A stretch of 64,000 nt of DNA, from assembly GCF_002135205.1 (NCBI RefSeq), contig NZ_NEFZ01000004.1, positions 62,001 through 126,000 of the forward strand, in the 5' to 3' direction. The notes beneath the pieces were generated by a model that saw nothing but the letters and a program-made list of their open reading frames with translations, was not told the DNA's origin and did not search any database. The translations under genes were made by a program, and so were the position numbers. Source of the stretch: Acinetobacter sp. ANC 4204. GTDB taxonomy: Bacteria; Pseudomonadota; Gammaproteobacteria; Pseudomonadales; Moraxellaceae. Positions within the stretch are counted from its first letter, which is position 1, and every line of letters begins with the position of its first letter. Positions 35,892 to 43,556 of this stretch are shown in pieces.

Positions 35892-36118
35892 CACCATGCC
35901 CCTTTACGAAATTGATCTGAGTTTCCATCAGGGCGAATATAGTGGACTTTATTTTTAATATCAGGGATTCCTGCCTTCCAAGCATCTAACCCTACAACTG
36001 AAACTATTGAAGCCGTAGCTTCTTGGCTTTCAAAGCTGAAGTTAATTGGGCTCTCACTTGTTAGACCTTTTGTCGTTGTTGATTTAAACGCAAATGTAAA
36101 TTCCATAATACTCGCCAT
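35891..36118 (-). CDS. small virion-operon protein
   Basis: 75 residues, beta-rich (MEFTFAFKSTTTKGL, INFSFESQEATASIVSVVG) ending RPDGNSDQFRKGAW. No recognised family. Stop and next start are fused as TGATG, so it is translated as part of the late operon. An internal ATG four codons in has a better ribosome site (GGCGAG) and may be the true start. Confidence 0.55.
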   Translation of the reverse strand: MASIMEFTFAFKSTTTKGLTSESPINFSFESQEATASIVSVVGLDAWKAGIPDIKNKVHYIRPDGNSDQFRKGAW

Positions 36119-36153
36119 AAAATGAATAGACTTTCACCAGTTTTAGAGAGGTT

Positions 36154-37239
36154 TTATGCACTTACAGCAGCTAGGCAGAAACTAATAATCCCTGTTGATT
36201 CATCAATGCTGACTGTTGGGGTTCCCGACAATGTTATGCTTTCTACACTAAATGCCTTATCAGGTATTAGGCGTACACGCTTATCTGTCGTACTGATGCT
36301 TGTAATGACCAAACCAATCGCGGCTTCACCTGTAATTCCAAGAGTATCCTGATTGGGTTCAAGATAACCTTCCATATAGTTGTAACCTTCTACAGCTGCC
36401 ATTGCGGGACCAATACTTTCATCATAAAGAATCCCATCAATTTCAACTTGCCATAAGATGTCACTCTCATCAGTTGCCACATAAGGCAAATCAGGGAAAA
36501 TTGTGAGTGATGATGTTGCGCCATCGCAACTAATTGTATTTCCTTCTTCCCCTTCAACAGTAGTGTCATAATACAAACAAGCATTGAAACTACCATCATT
36601 ATTTTTACTGATTGTTGGGTTCTGCATCCAATCTACTGGAGGATATATATTAAATTCCAGTTCACTATCAACGACAGTAAGATTGCTCACACGATATTCA
36701 ATAAGTTCGGATATTAAAAATAGCTCAATCACTCCATCATATTCACTCGATACTGGGTTGTCTGTCTGATCCCATATAGAAAAACCTAGCACCGCACTGA
36801 TTGTGGATGTTATGTCATTATTGTCAACATTATAAAAAGTTGAACTCGTTGAATCGAAACGAATAAATGCATCTGTAAAATCACCACCATTGAGTGTGAA
36901 AGTAATCTCAATTCCAGTCGGAACGGTTTGATTAGGAATGTAAATATCTAACCAAGAGACAGCACCATCACAACTAATCACCACGATTTCAGGTGTGTCC
37001 ACAAGGGTAATTCGGTCATATACAAGCCCTTCAAAATCAGGAACTTCATCATTATCAAGACAAACAATAAAAACCAAATCATCCACTTGGCCTGTATGTG
37101 TCATGGTATAACTACCTGTCTCATCTGTGACAGCACTTCCCAGCAATGAGCCATCACTTCTTAGAAACATGAAAACTTTACAATTAGCAGAAGGTTGACC
37201 TTCTGGATCCCCCACATAACCCTGAACATCTATTCCCAT
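36154..37239 (-). CDS. tail protein with Ig/carboxypeptidase-regulatory-like N-terminal domain
   Basis: 361 residues. The N-terminal about 95 residues (VQGYVGDPEGQPSANCKVFMFLRSDGSLLGSAVTDETGSYTM) look like a carboxypeptidase-regulatory or prealbumin-like beta sandwich, a domain often used to mount surface proteins on virions. The remaining 260 residues are acidic beta-rich repeats with several Cys in xxISCDGA contexts (residues about 113 and 250), which suggest two similar domains. Lies in the tail gene block. Surface adhesin or decoration role is inferred. Confidence 0.6.
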   Translation of the reverse strand: MGIDVQGYVGDPEGQPSANCKVFMFLRSDGSLLGSAVTDETGSYTMTHTGQVDDLVFIVCLDNDEVPDFEGLVYDRITLVDTPEIVVISCDGAVSWLDIYIPNQTVPTGIEITFTLNGGDFTDAFIRFDSTSSTFYNVDNNDITSTISAVLGFSIWDQTDNPVSSEYDGVIELFLISELIEYRVSNLTVVDSELEFNIYPPVDWMQNPTISKNNDGSFNACLYYDTTVEGEEGNTISCDGATSSLTIFPDLPYVATDESDILWQVEIDGILYDESIGPAMAAVEGYNYMEGYLEPNQDTLGITGEAAIGLVITSISTTDKRVRLIPDKAFSVESITLSGTPTVSIDESTGIISFCLAAVSA

Positions 37240-37260
37240 TTCAATTCACCCTATTCCAAA

Positions 37261-37668
37261 TTAAACACGGAAGATACGATTGTCATCGTCACCCCAAGCA
37301 ATCACCATGTCTCCACCATTTGGTGTAATAGGTAGCCCAGTTGCCATGTCAATACACATAATCAATGGGCTAGTGGCTTCCTCACCTGTATCCTTGTAGA
37401 TCACCACAGCTTCAATGGACTCACCCGTTACACTGGTAAATGTCACATCATCAGCATCAGCTGCACCACTTGTTGTGGTCTTGTTGATTAAAAGCTCTGG
37501 TCCGGCTACACGCGCAGCGGATGGAATATCAGATAGATATTGGTCCGTTGATGTATCCAACGTATATTCACCTGCATCAATCAAAATGCATTTAATCGTA
37601 TCAGTCAGCCAATTAATCTCCCCCTCTAAAAAGAGTTGACGTGCTGAATCATAGAGAATGTTAGCCAT
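37261..37668 (-). CDS. conserved phage structural protein
   Basis: 135 residues beginning MANILYDSARQLFLEGEINWLTDTIKCILID and ending with VIAWGDDDNRIFRV, a protein type frequently seen in phage head-tail gene blocks, where it has no assigned function. Beta-rich with an Asp-rich end. It overlaps the CsrA-like gene by 8 bases, so it is co-translated. Confidence 0.65.
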   Translation of the reverse strand: MANILYDSARQLFLEGEINWLTDTIKCILIDAGEYTLDTSTDQYLSDIPSAARVAGPELLINKTTTSGAADADDVTFTSVTGESIEAVVIYKDTGEEATSPLIMCIDMATGLPITPNGGDMVIAWGDDDNRIFRV

Positions 37669-37846
37669 GCACTTGTGCCTCCAAAATTAAAGAAGCACAT
37701 TTATTATGCTCAAGAGAAATATTGATTATTTGAGGTGCTGTAATTTCCAATCTTGATGACTTTCCTGATTTCGCAATCAAACGAATCTGAGAATCACCAA
37801 TATTTAGAACGTCACCCTGACGAATATCGAGAGTTAATTTGCCCAT
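37661..37846 (-). CDS. CsrA-like small protein in the late operon
   Basis: 61 residues. L4, G11-x2-L14-x-I16-G17-D18 and the R32-L33-E34-I35-x-A37-P38 segment align in order and spacing with CsrA (GETLMIGD and VRIGVNAPKE). The RNA-contacting Arg44 of CsrA is aligned with Leu45 here, and the N-terminal RR pair is LDIR, so binding may differ or be lost. It is first after a terminator in this operon and overlaps the next gene. A role in controlling late or host translation is possible; a structural use of the fold is the alternative. Confidence 0.55.
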   Translation of the reverse strand: MGKLTLDIRQGDVLNIGDSQIRLIAKSGKSSRLEITAPQIINISLEHNKCASLILEAQVHG

Positions 37847-37885
37847 CTTTGCGCATGATTAAATAAATGAAGAAGCTTTATTATG

Positions 37886-37920
37886 AAAAAAACCCCTGCA
37901 AAACATGAGCCTTACAGGGG
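37886..37920 (-). terminator. terminator between head and tail gene blocks
   Basis: Minus strand CCCCTGTAAGGC (37920-37909), loop TCAT, GTTTTGCAGGGG with three G-U pairs, then T7. Follows the head-adaptor gene and precedes the CsrA-like gene. Its 5' arm is a copy of the junction motif. Confidence 0.8.
37907..37920 (-). repeat. late-operon junction motif, copy 4
   Basis: Minus strand CCCCTGTAAGGCTC, 18 bases after the stop at 37939; here it forms the 5' arm of a terminator. Confidence 0.65.
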
Positions 37921-37938
37921 TGCATTAGACAAGCAAAT

Positions 37939-38613
37939 TTATGGCATAAAAGGAACTACAGCATGAGGTATATCCTCGCGTGTAATTCGACGTAAATCAC
38001 TATCAGGACGAATACCGAAATAGTCTGTAAATACCTGTTCTGCTTGCGCAGATCGGTTCGAATCAAAGAACTCCGCATCAGGCACATTAAATGCCTGATG
38101 CAATGCCCACTGAATCAAATGGACGTGATGAATCGAGTTTATTTCAGGAATATCTGTATCATTCTTAAGAGCTGACAATGGAACACGATAACCCTCTAGT
38201 TGTACTTCACCATCAATTGAGGGGATGGGTACAAGGCGAATACCCGTGTCGTCCTGAATAGCAAATTGAGGCACCCCCTTCATCAACTTCCAGTTGTCGC
38301 ATTTATAACGCTGGTCCATATTTTCAGCCGACATTAATGCCAAATAATGACCTCGAGTACCATCACCAGGCTCAAACCAAATACGACTTAATTCATACAG
38401 TGATTCATGTAAGGCATAGTTGGCCATTCCTATGGTTAAAGTAATCTTACATACTTCATCATTTTGTGATTCATGTAGTAAACGACCCCTAACGCACGCC
38501 TCACATACAGCATCATTCAACCAGTCAATGACACTGGCATCATCAATAAAATATGGCTCTACTTTATCGTTGGCCAGTGTACGAAAACGGCTAATCAGGT
38601 CGCTTAATTGCAT
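37939..38613 (-). CDS. phage head-tail adaptor protein
   Basis: 224 residues, mainly helical, starting MQLSDLISRFRTLANDKVEPYFIDDASVIDWLNDAVCEACVRGRLL. This N-terminus, with a beta middle and a C-terminal IQWALHQAFNVPDAEFFD helix, is typical of head-completion/adaptor proteins (DUF6682-like) placed after the capsid genes of podoviruses. It would dock on the portal ring. The start overlaps the upstream stop by one base (TAATG). Confidence 0.7.
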   Translation of the reverse strand: MQLSDLISRFRTLANDKVEPYFIDDASVIDWLNDAVCEACVRGRLLHESQNDEVCKITLTIGMANYALHESLYELSRIWFEPGDGTRGHYLALMSAENMDQRYKCDNWKLMKGVPQFAIQDDTGIRLVPIPSIDGEVQLEGYRVPLSALKNDTDIPEINSIHHVHLIQWALHQAFNVPDAEFFDSNRSAQAEQVFTDYFGIRPDSDLRRITREDIPHAVVPFMP

Positions 38614-39497
38614 TACACCACCCCAAATCGCTTGATTAAATCAACCACTTGGTTCTGCAAAGTTTTTACACTACTTCGCCCGTCTAGCTCTTGGTCATAC
38701 TTGTTTTTAGCGTAATCAATTAAACTCTTTTTATCACTGATACGCTCAACAGTATCAATCTCATCTAATTCAATTGTTTCCTTTTCATTATCCTTATCTT
38801 GTTGTTTCTTCGCCTCATCCAAGATCGTAGAAGTATCATCCGTCTGTTGAGCATCTTGCTCAGATGAATCAAATACTTGTTGTTCATAACGCTGAAACTC
38901 AGGATGTTTGAGCAAATTCCCAGCAATATTACTTGGGACATGACGAACTTGCCCTTTCGTAAATGTAAGATTGGAGCCATATAAGAGGTCAATAAATTGA
39001 TCTTTACGTCCTATATATTGGATCGCAATACCACTCGAACCTAAAGAAGTTGCAGATAGCGTTACAGGCGTTTGTGCATTCAGTGCATTCGTTTGGATTT
39101 TTTCTCGCAGATTTTTAACCTCATCTGCCAAAGCTAAATACTCCCCTACGTCAGGAAGATCCTTCATTAAATGTACTGTAGCACGGAATAAATAGTCTTT
39201 GGCTTTCTGTTCAGGCGGTAATTCATCATAAGGCAAGAAACAAGGATGCTCTTTTTTATCGGCATCTTTGACTTCGCCATAAACCCAACCTTCTGCCTCT
39301 TTCTGTGCATACCATGATTCATGGGATTGCTCAGGGGTGGCATCAGGATTGGCTATATGCATTTCAACACCAGCTACAGCACTATTTTTTTGCCAATCTG
39401 GTGCATCATCCCATGTAGGCTGACTATCATCACCCAAAGACTGACAATACGCAGCATTAATCGAATGGCACAGCATGGCGATTGCTAAAGTTTTCAT
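38613..39497 (-). CDS. RyR-domain protein with C-terminal HeH/LEM-like helix pair
   Basis: 294 residues from ATG 39497, chosen because AAGGAAAATGAG precedes it; the upstream frame to 39554 adds an unlikely hydrophobic leader. Residues about 40-105 are a RyR-type domain (ESWYAQKEAEGWVYGE, KKEHPCFLPYDELPPEQKAKDYLF). A helical and Gln/Asp-rich middle follows, and the C-terminal 40 residues (KKSLIDYAKNKYDQELD…LQNQVVDLI) resemble an HeH/LEM DNA-binding motif. RyR domains occur in many phage head-region proteins, where their role is not known. Lies between capsid and adaptor genes. Confidence 0.72.
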   Translation of the reverse strand: MKTLAIAMLCHSINAAYCQSLGDDSQPTWDDAPDWQKNSAVAGVEMHIANPDATPEQSHESWYAQKEAEGWVYGEVKDADKKEHPCFLPYDELPPEQKAKDYLFRATVHLMKDLPDVGEYLALADEVKNLREKIQTNALNAQTPVTLSATSLGSSGIAIQYIGRKDQFIDLLYGSNLTFTKGQVRHVPSNIAGNLLKHPEFQRYEQQVFDSSEQDAQQTDDTSTILDEAKKQQDKDNEKETIELDEIDTVERISDKKSLIDYAKNKYDQELDGRSSVKTLQNQVVDLIKRFGVV

Positions 39498-39580
39498 CTC
39501 ATTTTCCTTTTCATTTATCTTGAAAAAAAAGGCGATGTAAGCACAGCTACTCACACCGCCAAAGGCTCAACCAACCAAAA

Positions 39581-40057
39581 TTAACGAGGGCCTTTTAATT
39601 CACCACTCACCATAATTTGGATCTCTGATGCTTTCGCATTTGCTGCACCTGAAATCGTTAAGATTAAGCGTGCTGGCTTAGGTAAGGTGAATAGCTTCGA
39701 ACCATTTGCACGTACACGACCCGCTGTAGCCAAATCGCCATCATTCACAAAATATGATGAATTTTGAGGAGCATCATCAACATCAATACCATCATCGTAT
39801 TGAAAACCTAAGTCACCTTTAATTGCTTCGGTCATACCTGTTGAAACAATGATCTGAGCATCTTGCAGATTCATCCCTTCAGGTAATTCACCCAAGTCAA
39901 TAACATCACCTACGGCAATTGCGGCTGTTGAATCTGAGTCAATCACTGCACCTGTTGCATTCGTCTGTAATGAATACACCAAACTCGTTACATTGCCGTA
40001 AGGAGTGAAACCACCAAATTGACGGTCACGTGCCGTCTTGCGTTTAATCGTTGCCAT
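39581..40057 (-). CDS. putative capsid decoration or head protein
   Basis: 158 residues from ATG 40057 (GGAG nine bases upstream; ATG 40072 alternative). A basic N-terminus MATIKRKTARDRQFGGFTPYGNVTSL precedes a beta-rich domain (DVIDLGELPEGMNLQDAQIIVSTG, KLFTLPKPARLILTISG). Size and position directly after the major capsid gene fit a decoration or capsid-cementing protein. No sequence motif proves it. Confidence 0.6.
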   Translation of the reverse strand: MATIKRKTARDRQFGGFTPYGNVTSLVYSLQTNATGAVIDSDSTAAIAVGDVIDLGELPEGMNLQDAQIIVSTGMTEAIKGDLGFQYDDGIDVDDAPQNSSYFVNDGDLATAGRVRANGSKLFTLPKPARLILTISGAANAKASEIQIMVSGELKGPR

Positions 40058-40095
40058 AACTGCAAACTCCATTCATTCAAAGATTAAGAGGGTTT

Positions 40096-40120
40096 GCCCG
40101 TAGTGAAGATCACAACGGGC
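40096..40120 (-). promoter_or_regulatory. hairpin between capsid and decoration genes
   Basis: GCCCGT and ACGGGC plus GTGA and TCAC form an 11-position stem with one T-T mismatch and a 3-base loop, between the capsid stop and the next gene. No U-run follows, so it is more likely an mRNA processing or stability element than a terminator. Confidence 0.5.
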
Positions 40121-40135
40121 AGCACCTGTTTACAC

Positions 40136-41425
40136 TTACAAACCACGACCAAAGATTGGAACAGCGGTATCCACCACAGTTACACCGTAGTCCGTGAATT
40201 CCTGACGCTCACCCGTGTTCACATCAAAACGAATCTTAGACACACCACGGATCGCACCAATGAGCAGTTCCCATTTATCACCATGGTCTAAATCTTTCTC
40301 AGACCAGAAGAACGGCGCACCTGAGTGCTCAGATGAAGCCATAGCTTCAGCAATCGCCTGACCACCCAAAATGATTGAACGATCGACAGCGAATTTTTCA
40401 CCGAAGCTTGCTGGCACAATTGCACTTGACTCAACTTCCGAGTTATATGCAGCGCAATATTTGATATTGTCTCCGGCATAGAAACGAATCGGGCGCGGCA
40501 TTTTGCGGATGATAAAGTTATTCCAGATACCCACATCACCCGTAAATAATGGATGTTGCTTTGCTTGGCTAGCACGAGCCCATGCAGCTGATTGGAATGA
40601 ACGGAAACCTGGTTGTGCTGCAAATTTGTTGTATTGATCAGGTGATACCAACCACACGCGAAGTGGAGAGTCATCCGCGTTAGAATCACCTTCAAACTTA
40701 CAAATTGGTGGCGGTAAGGCAATGGTATCCAATACAGATTTCATTGAGTCCACGGTGTCCATCGTAAATAGATCACCTGTTTCCAGTTCAACTTCATCAG
40801 CGGTTTGTTTAAATAACTGAACACCTGAACCATCAACAAGGAAGTGACGGTTTTTAGTTGGTGCTTTAACGTTGTTCACCATAATTTCTTTGAAATCTTC
40901 ATGGTTTTCCGTAGGAATAGCCCACTCAATATTGTTATGAAAACCACGTGCACCAGCCATGTGGACTAAAAGAGACTGATCGCAGTAACGATCCATTAAG
41001 CTTTGAGCCACTGGACGACCCAGTTTGCGTAAATCCGCAGGACTACGGATTTGTGACATCACATTACCCAAGTCAACAGGGAAACGTGCTTGATTCACAC
41101 GCAAGCGGTCTTCATTCAAAGACATCCCTACGCCACGACCTTCCGCATGTGCACTACCCATAATCGGATAAGCACCAACAGGGTTAAGTAAATGGAATGT
41201 GACCTCATCCCCGCGACCTTTACCTAAGTCTTGTACACGTACAATCGGCATGTGTTGGGTAGTCTGTTTACGTAGTGTTGCATCAGCGCCAGCTTCACCT
41301 TTAGGCATTTTCCCTGCTAAAAGGTTCAAGGTGCTGTTTCGTTGCATGTGTGTAGCGAACAAGCCAACGGCCTGAGTCACCATATTTGTTTTTGCACCAT
41401 AAGCGGCATTGGTTTTATTCGTCAT
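40136..41425 (-). CDS. major capsid protein, N4-gp56 family
   Basis: 429 residues from ATG 41425, preceded by GGAGAG. The sequence (TNMVTQAVGLFATHMQRNSTLNLLAG, LRKLGRPVAQSLMDRYCDQSLLVHMAGARG, and DRSIILGGQAIAEAMASSEH near the end) is that of the N4-gp56 type capsid family, an HK97-fold protein of podoviruses and relatives. It lies directly after the scaffold-like gene, the standard head order. Hundreds of copies would build the icosahedral shell. Confidence 0.88.
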   Translation of the reverse strand: MTNKTNAAYGAKTNMVTQAVGLFATHMQRNSTLNLLAGKMPKGEAGADATLRKQTTQHMPIVRVQDLGKGRGDEVTFHLLNPVGAYPIMGSAHAEGRGVGMSLNEDRLRVNQARFPVDLGNVMSQIRSPADLRKLGRPVAQSLMDRYCDQSLLVHMAGARGFHNNIEWAIPTENHEDFKEIMVNNVKAPTKNRHFLVDGSGVQLFKQTADEVELETGDLFTMDTVDSMKSVLDTIALPPPICKFEGDSNADDSPLRVWLVSPDQYNKFAAQPGFRSFQSAAWARASQAKQHPLFTGDVGIWNNFIIRKMPRPIRFYAGDNIKYCAAYNSEVESSAIVPASFGEKFAVDRSIILGGQAIAEAMASSEHSGAPFFWSEKDLDHGDKWELLIGAIRGVSKIRFDVNTGERQEFTDYGVTVVDTAVPIFGRGL

Positions 41426-41446
41426 GTCGACTCTCCACAATTTAAA

Positions 41447-42457
41447 TTACACACGGCGATTCAGGTATTGCTCACGCTGTTCTTCTGTCCATGTCGACAT
41501 TTCTTCGATCATTTGCGCAGGTGTCATATTGGCAATGCGTTCATCACGAGAAACACCAGCAGGAGAACCAGCGGGTAAATCTGAAAGGCTGTGAGGTACT
41601 TGTGTTTGAGCGTTTTTTACAGCTTGCTGCGCTGCTGCTTTCACCGCATCAGGTTCGGCAGCTTGTTGAGTTGATTGATTTTCTGACTTATACAACCCTA
41701 AAAGCTCGACAACTTGTGAGGCTGTTCCACCATTTAAGACTGTTTCGTAAGCACCTTTAGTAATACCCGGTTGTGCGTTCATCCAATCAGTGAACTCTTT
41801 AGATTCAACAATTGACTCTGCATCGGGATGTGCCGTAAAGATCTCGGTAAAGTGTGCTTGTTCTGCACTAAGTGCTTGTTGCTGTTGTAATGGTGCTAAA
41901 GCGTCTTTTAAGCGCTGGTCGACCATTGCTGCAACACGCATATCTACAACTTTCTGAATACCTGCAGCTAATTCTTTCTCACTAAAATCACCAAAGACAG
42001 CAGGATCTACACCCTGTTCAATGGCTTGTTGTGCAATGGCTGCTTGATTATCTTGAGTTGTAGGTGCTTGACCGTTCTCGATACGTTGTTGTGCATCTGC
42101 TTGAAGCTTTGCAAGTTCACTCTGTGCATCTTCAAACTTTAGCTTCCACTCTTGTTCACCCTTGCGCGCATCTGCAAGTCGTTCAAATGGAATCGTGTGC
42201 TTACCATCTTTTGCCAAAACCACAGCATTATCAGCATTTAGCTGACTTTCATCAGGTTGCTGCTGTGCTTGCGGTTCCGCATTTGGTGTATTGGCTTGTT
42301 CCTGTTCTTGGGTAGTTATTGGCTGACTACCTTCTTCCGCAGGGTTAGGTGCGGTATCGCCATGAAGCTCTTGATCTATCAATTGAGCTGCAAGTTCAGG
42401 TGTTAGTTTTCCACCATTTTCATCAATCAACTGTTGTTGTTGCTCTGTAATATCCAT
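41447..42457 (-). CDS. head scaffolding protein
   Basis: 336 residues, very rich in Gln, Glu and Ala, with a disordered N-terminal third (DQELHGDTAPNPAEEGSQP) and long helices after residue 95 (GEQEWKLKFEDAQSELAKLQADAQ). The C-terminus is a short basic helix (WTEEQREQYLNRRV) as used by scaffolds to bind coat protein. Placed immediately before the capsid gene, 21 bases apart. No protease motif. The call rests on composition and context. Confidence 0.75.
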   Translation of the reverse strand: MDITEQQQQLIDENGGKLTPELAAQLIDQELHGDTAPNPAEEGSQPITTQEQEQANTPNAEPQAQQQPDESQLNADNAVVLAKDGKHTIPFERLADARKGEQEWKLKFEDAQSELAKLQADAQQRIENGQAPTTQDNQAAIAQQAIEQGVDPAVFGDFSEKELAAGIQKVVDMRVAAMVDQRLKDALAPLQQQQALSAEQAHFTEIFTAHPDAESIVESKEFTDWMNAQPGITKGAYETVLNGGTASQVVELLGLYKSENQSTQQAAEPDAVKAAAQQAVKNAQTQVPHSLSDLPAGSPAGVSRDERIANMTPAQMIEEMSTWTEEQREQYLNRRV

Positions 42458-42560
42458 GTCTTTCCTATCACTTATCGCTGTGACCGCTAAGGCGAATGGC
42501 TAGAGTTACTAGCGTTTAGCTGCTGATTGCTCAACATGAGGAAAGTTTCAGGGATTTGGA

Positions 42561-42566
42561 TATAAT
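42561..42566 (+). promoter_or_regulatory. -10 box of a plus-strand promoter inside the late operon
   Basis: A perfect TATAAT, 29 bases before the ATG of the Cys-rich plus-strand gene. No strong -35 is seen at 17 bases; the DNA before it is TTTCAGGGATTTGGA. The transcript would start near the junction motif copy at 42568. Confidence 0.5.
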
Positions 42567-42567
42567 G

Positions 42568-42586
42568 GCGTTAGCCTTACAGGGGG
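42568..42586 (-). repeat. late-operon junction motif, copy 5
   Basis: Minus strand CCCCCTGTAAGGCTAACGC. On the plus strand the same bases (AGGGGG) act as part of the ribosome-binding region of the Cys-rich gene at 42595. Confidence 0.7.
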
Positions 42587-42594
42587 TAGGATTA

Positions 42595-42789
42595 ATGGCA
42601 GAATATTGTGCTCAATGCGCCAAGCAATATGGAATGATTAATGGGTTTTTCAATGAATGTAAACCTAACTATCTAGCAAATGTTATTTGTGAAGGTTGTG
42701 GTTTAATTCAGGTGAATCACAAAGGTGAATGTGTGAGCCATGATTGCGATAATAGAAATCATGCCGTTGAATGGAAAATCAAGAAATAA
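42595..42789 (+). CDS. 64-residue Cys-rich, probably zinc-binding protein opposed to the late operon
   Basis: Start ATG 42595 has GGGGGTAGGA upstream; the frame extends to 42556 but without a ribosome site. Cys pairs CAQC (about residues 5-8) and CEGCG (about 32-36) plus later CVSHDC suggest a zinc ribbon. It is the only plus-strand gene between 14707 and 57610, with its own -10 box and terminator, so it is an independent unit inserted into the head gene block. Function unknown; morons of this type are often expressed in the lysogen. Confidence 0.65.
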   Translation: MAEYCAQCAKQYGMINGFFNECKPNYLANVICEGCGLIQVNHKGECVSHDCDNRNHAVEWKIKK

Positions 42790-42790
42790 A

Positions 42791-42814
42791 AAACCAGCAT
42801 ATTGATGCTGGTTT
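42791..42814. terminator. bidirectional terminator for the Cys-rich gene
   Basis: AAACCAGCAT (42791-42800), loop ATTG, ATGCTGGTTT (42805-42814), A-rich on both flanks. Works for the plus-strand gene; it also lies in the path of the minus-strand late transcript. Confidence 0.8.
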
Positions 42815-42833
42815 AAAAGTCTATTCGATAAAT

Positions 42834-43493
42834 TTAAATCAACTCATCTAACAATGCAGTCATTTTTGCTTCAGCTTTTTTGCGTAACGCACTATTGATA
42901 TTTGGTGTATTCAATAATTGAGTGAGCAAGTATGCATTTTCACGATTATCTAACAGCTTAGAACGATGAATGCATCCACCAACACTACCATCAGAACGTG
43001 CTGGATCATCACCAGTGACATCAATTGGTTTAACATCATTGCTATATTTGATTTCAAGTTCAGGTAATTCAGAAACTACTGGACTATCCTTCAATTTCTC
43101 AATATCTACACCTTGGCTAGTAAAATGTTCTTCAATTTTAATTTGATGGCTCAATTTTTCTTTCAACAAATACCCTTCTAACTGCCAAATCTTTTCACGT
43201 GCATTTTTGAATGCAATTTCTTGCCCAATAGCTTCATCAAAATTTTCAGGACTTGCACACGCCGATTCACCTGTGACAGTAAATCCATTTTCAAGAACGA
43301 TGGTACAGAAAGTAAGGCATCGTAAATTTTGATATGCACCTTCATCTATTGCTGTTTCTGGATTAATACCTTGTAACGGATTCGAGAAATAAATGCCTTT
43401 GATTTTTGCATCAATATCCTGTGGTGAAAGGCGTGGCGCATTTAATCCTTTAGCTTGAATTTCTTGCTCAATTTGCTGTTCAGTATTTGACAT
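42834..43493 (-). CDS. Gp49 / Sf6 gp66 family phage protein
   Basis: 219 residues from ATG 43493, with GAGGGTT upstream; the frame reaches 43550 but lacks a site. The central segment TFCTIVLENGFTVTGESACAS…EIAFKNAREKIWQLEGYLLKE is the signature of the N4 Gp49/Sf6 gp66 family, found in many phages near early or head genes with no known function. The flanks are acidic and variable, and the C-terminal part (NRENAYLLTQLLNTPNINS) is helical. It sits between portal and scaffold genes. Confidence 0.75.
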   Translation of the reverse strand: MSNTEQQIEQEIQAKGLNAPRLSPQDIDAKIKGIYFSNPLQGINPETAIDEGAYQNLRCLTFCTIVLENGFTVTGESACASPENFDEAIGQEIAFKNAREKIWQLEGYLLKEKLSHQIKIEEHFTSQGVDIEKLKDSPVVSELPELEIKYSNDVKPIDVTGDDPARSDGSVGGCIHRSKLLDNRENAYLLTQLLNTPNINSALRKKAEAKMTALLDELI

Positions 43494-43556
43494 GAACATA
43501 ACCCTCAATAAAAAGACAGCCGATTCGACTGCCTTAGTATCTGTGAACAATGAAAA

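Noticed and set aside
40288..40722. 144-residue minus-strand frame in the capsid gene
   Set aside because: Out-of-frame shadow of the major capsid gene on the same strand; no domain features.
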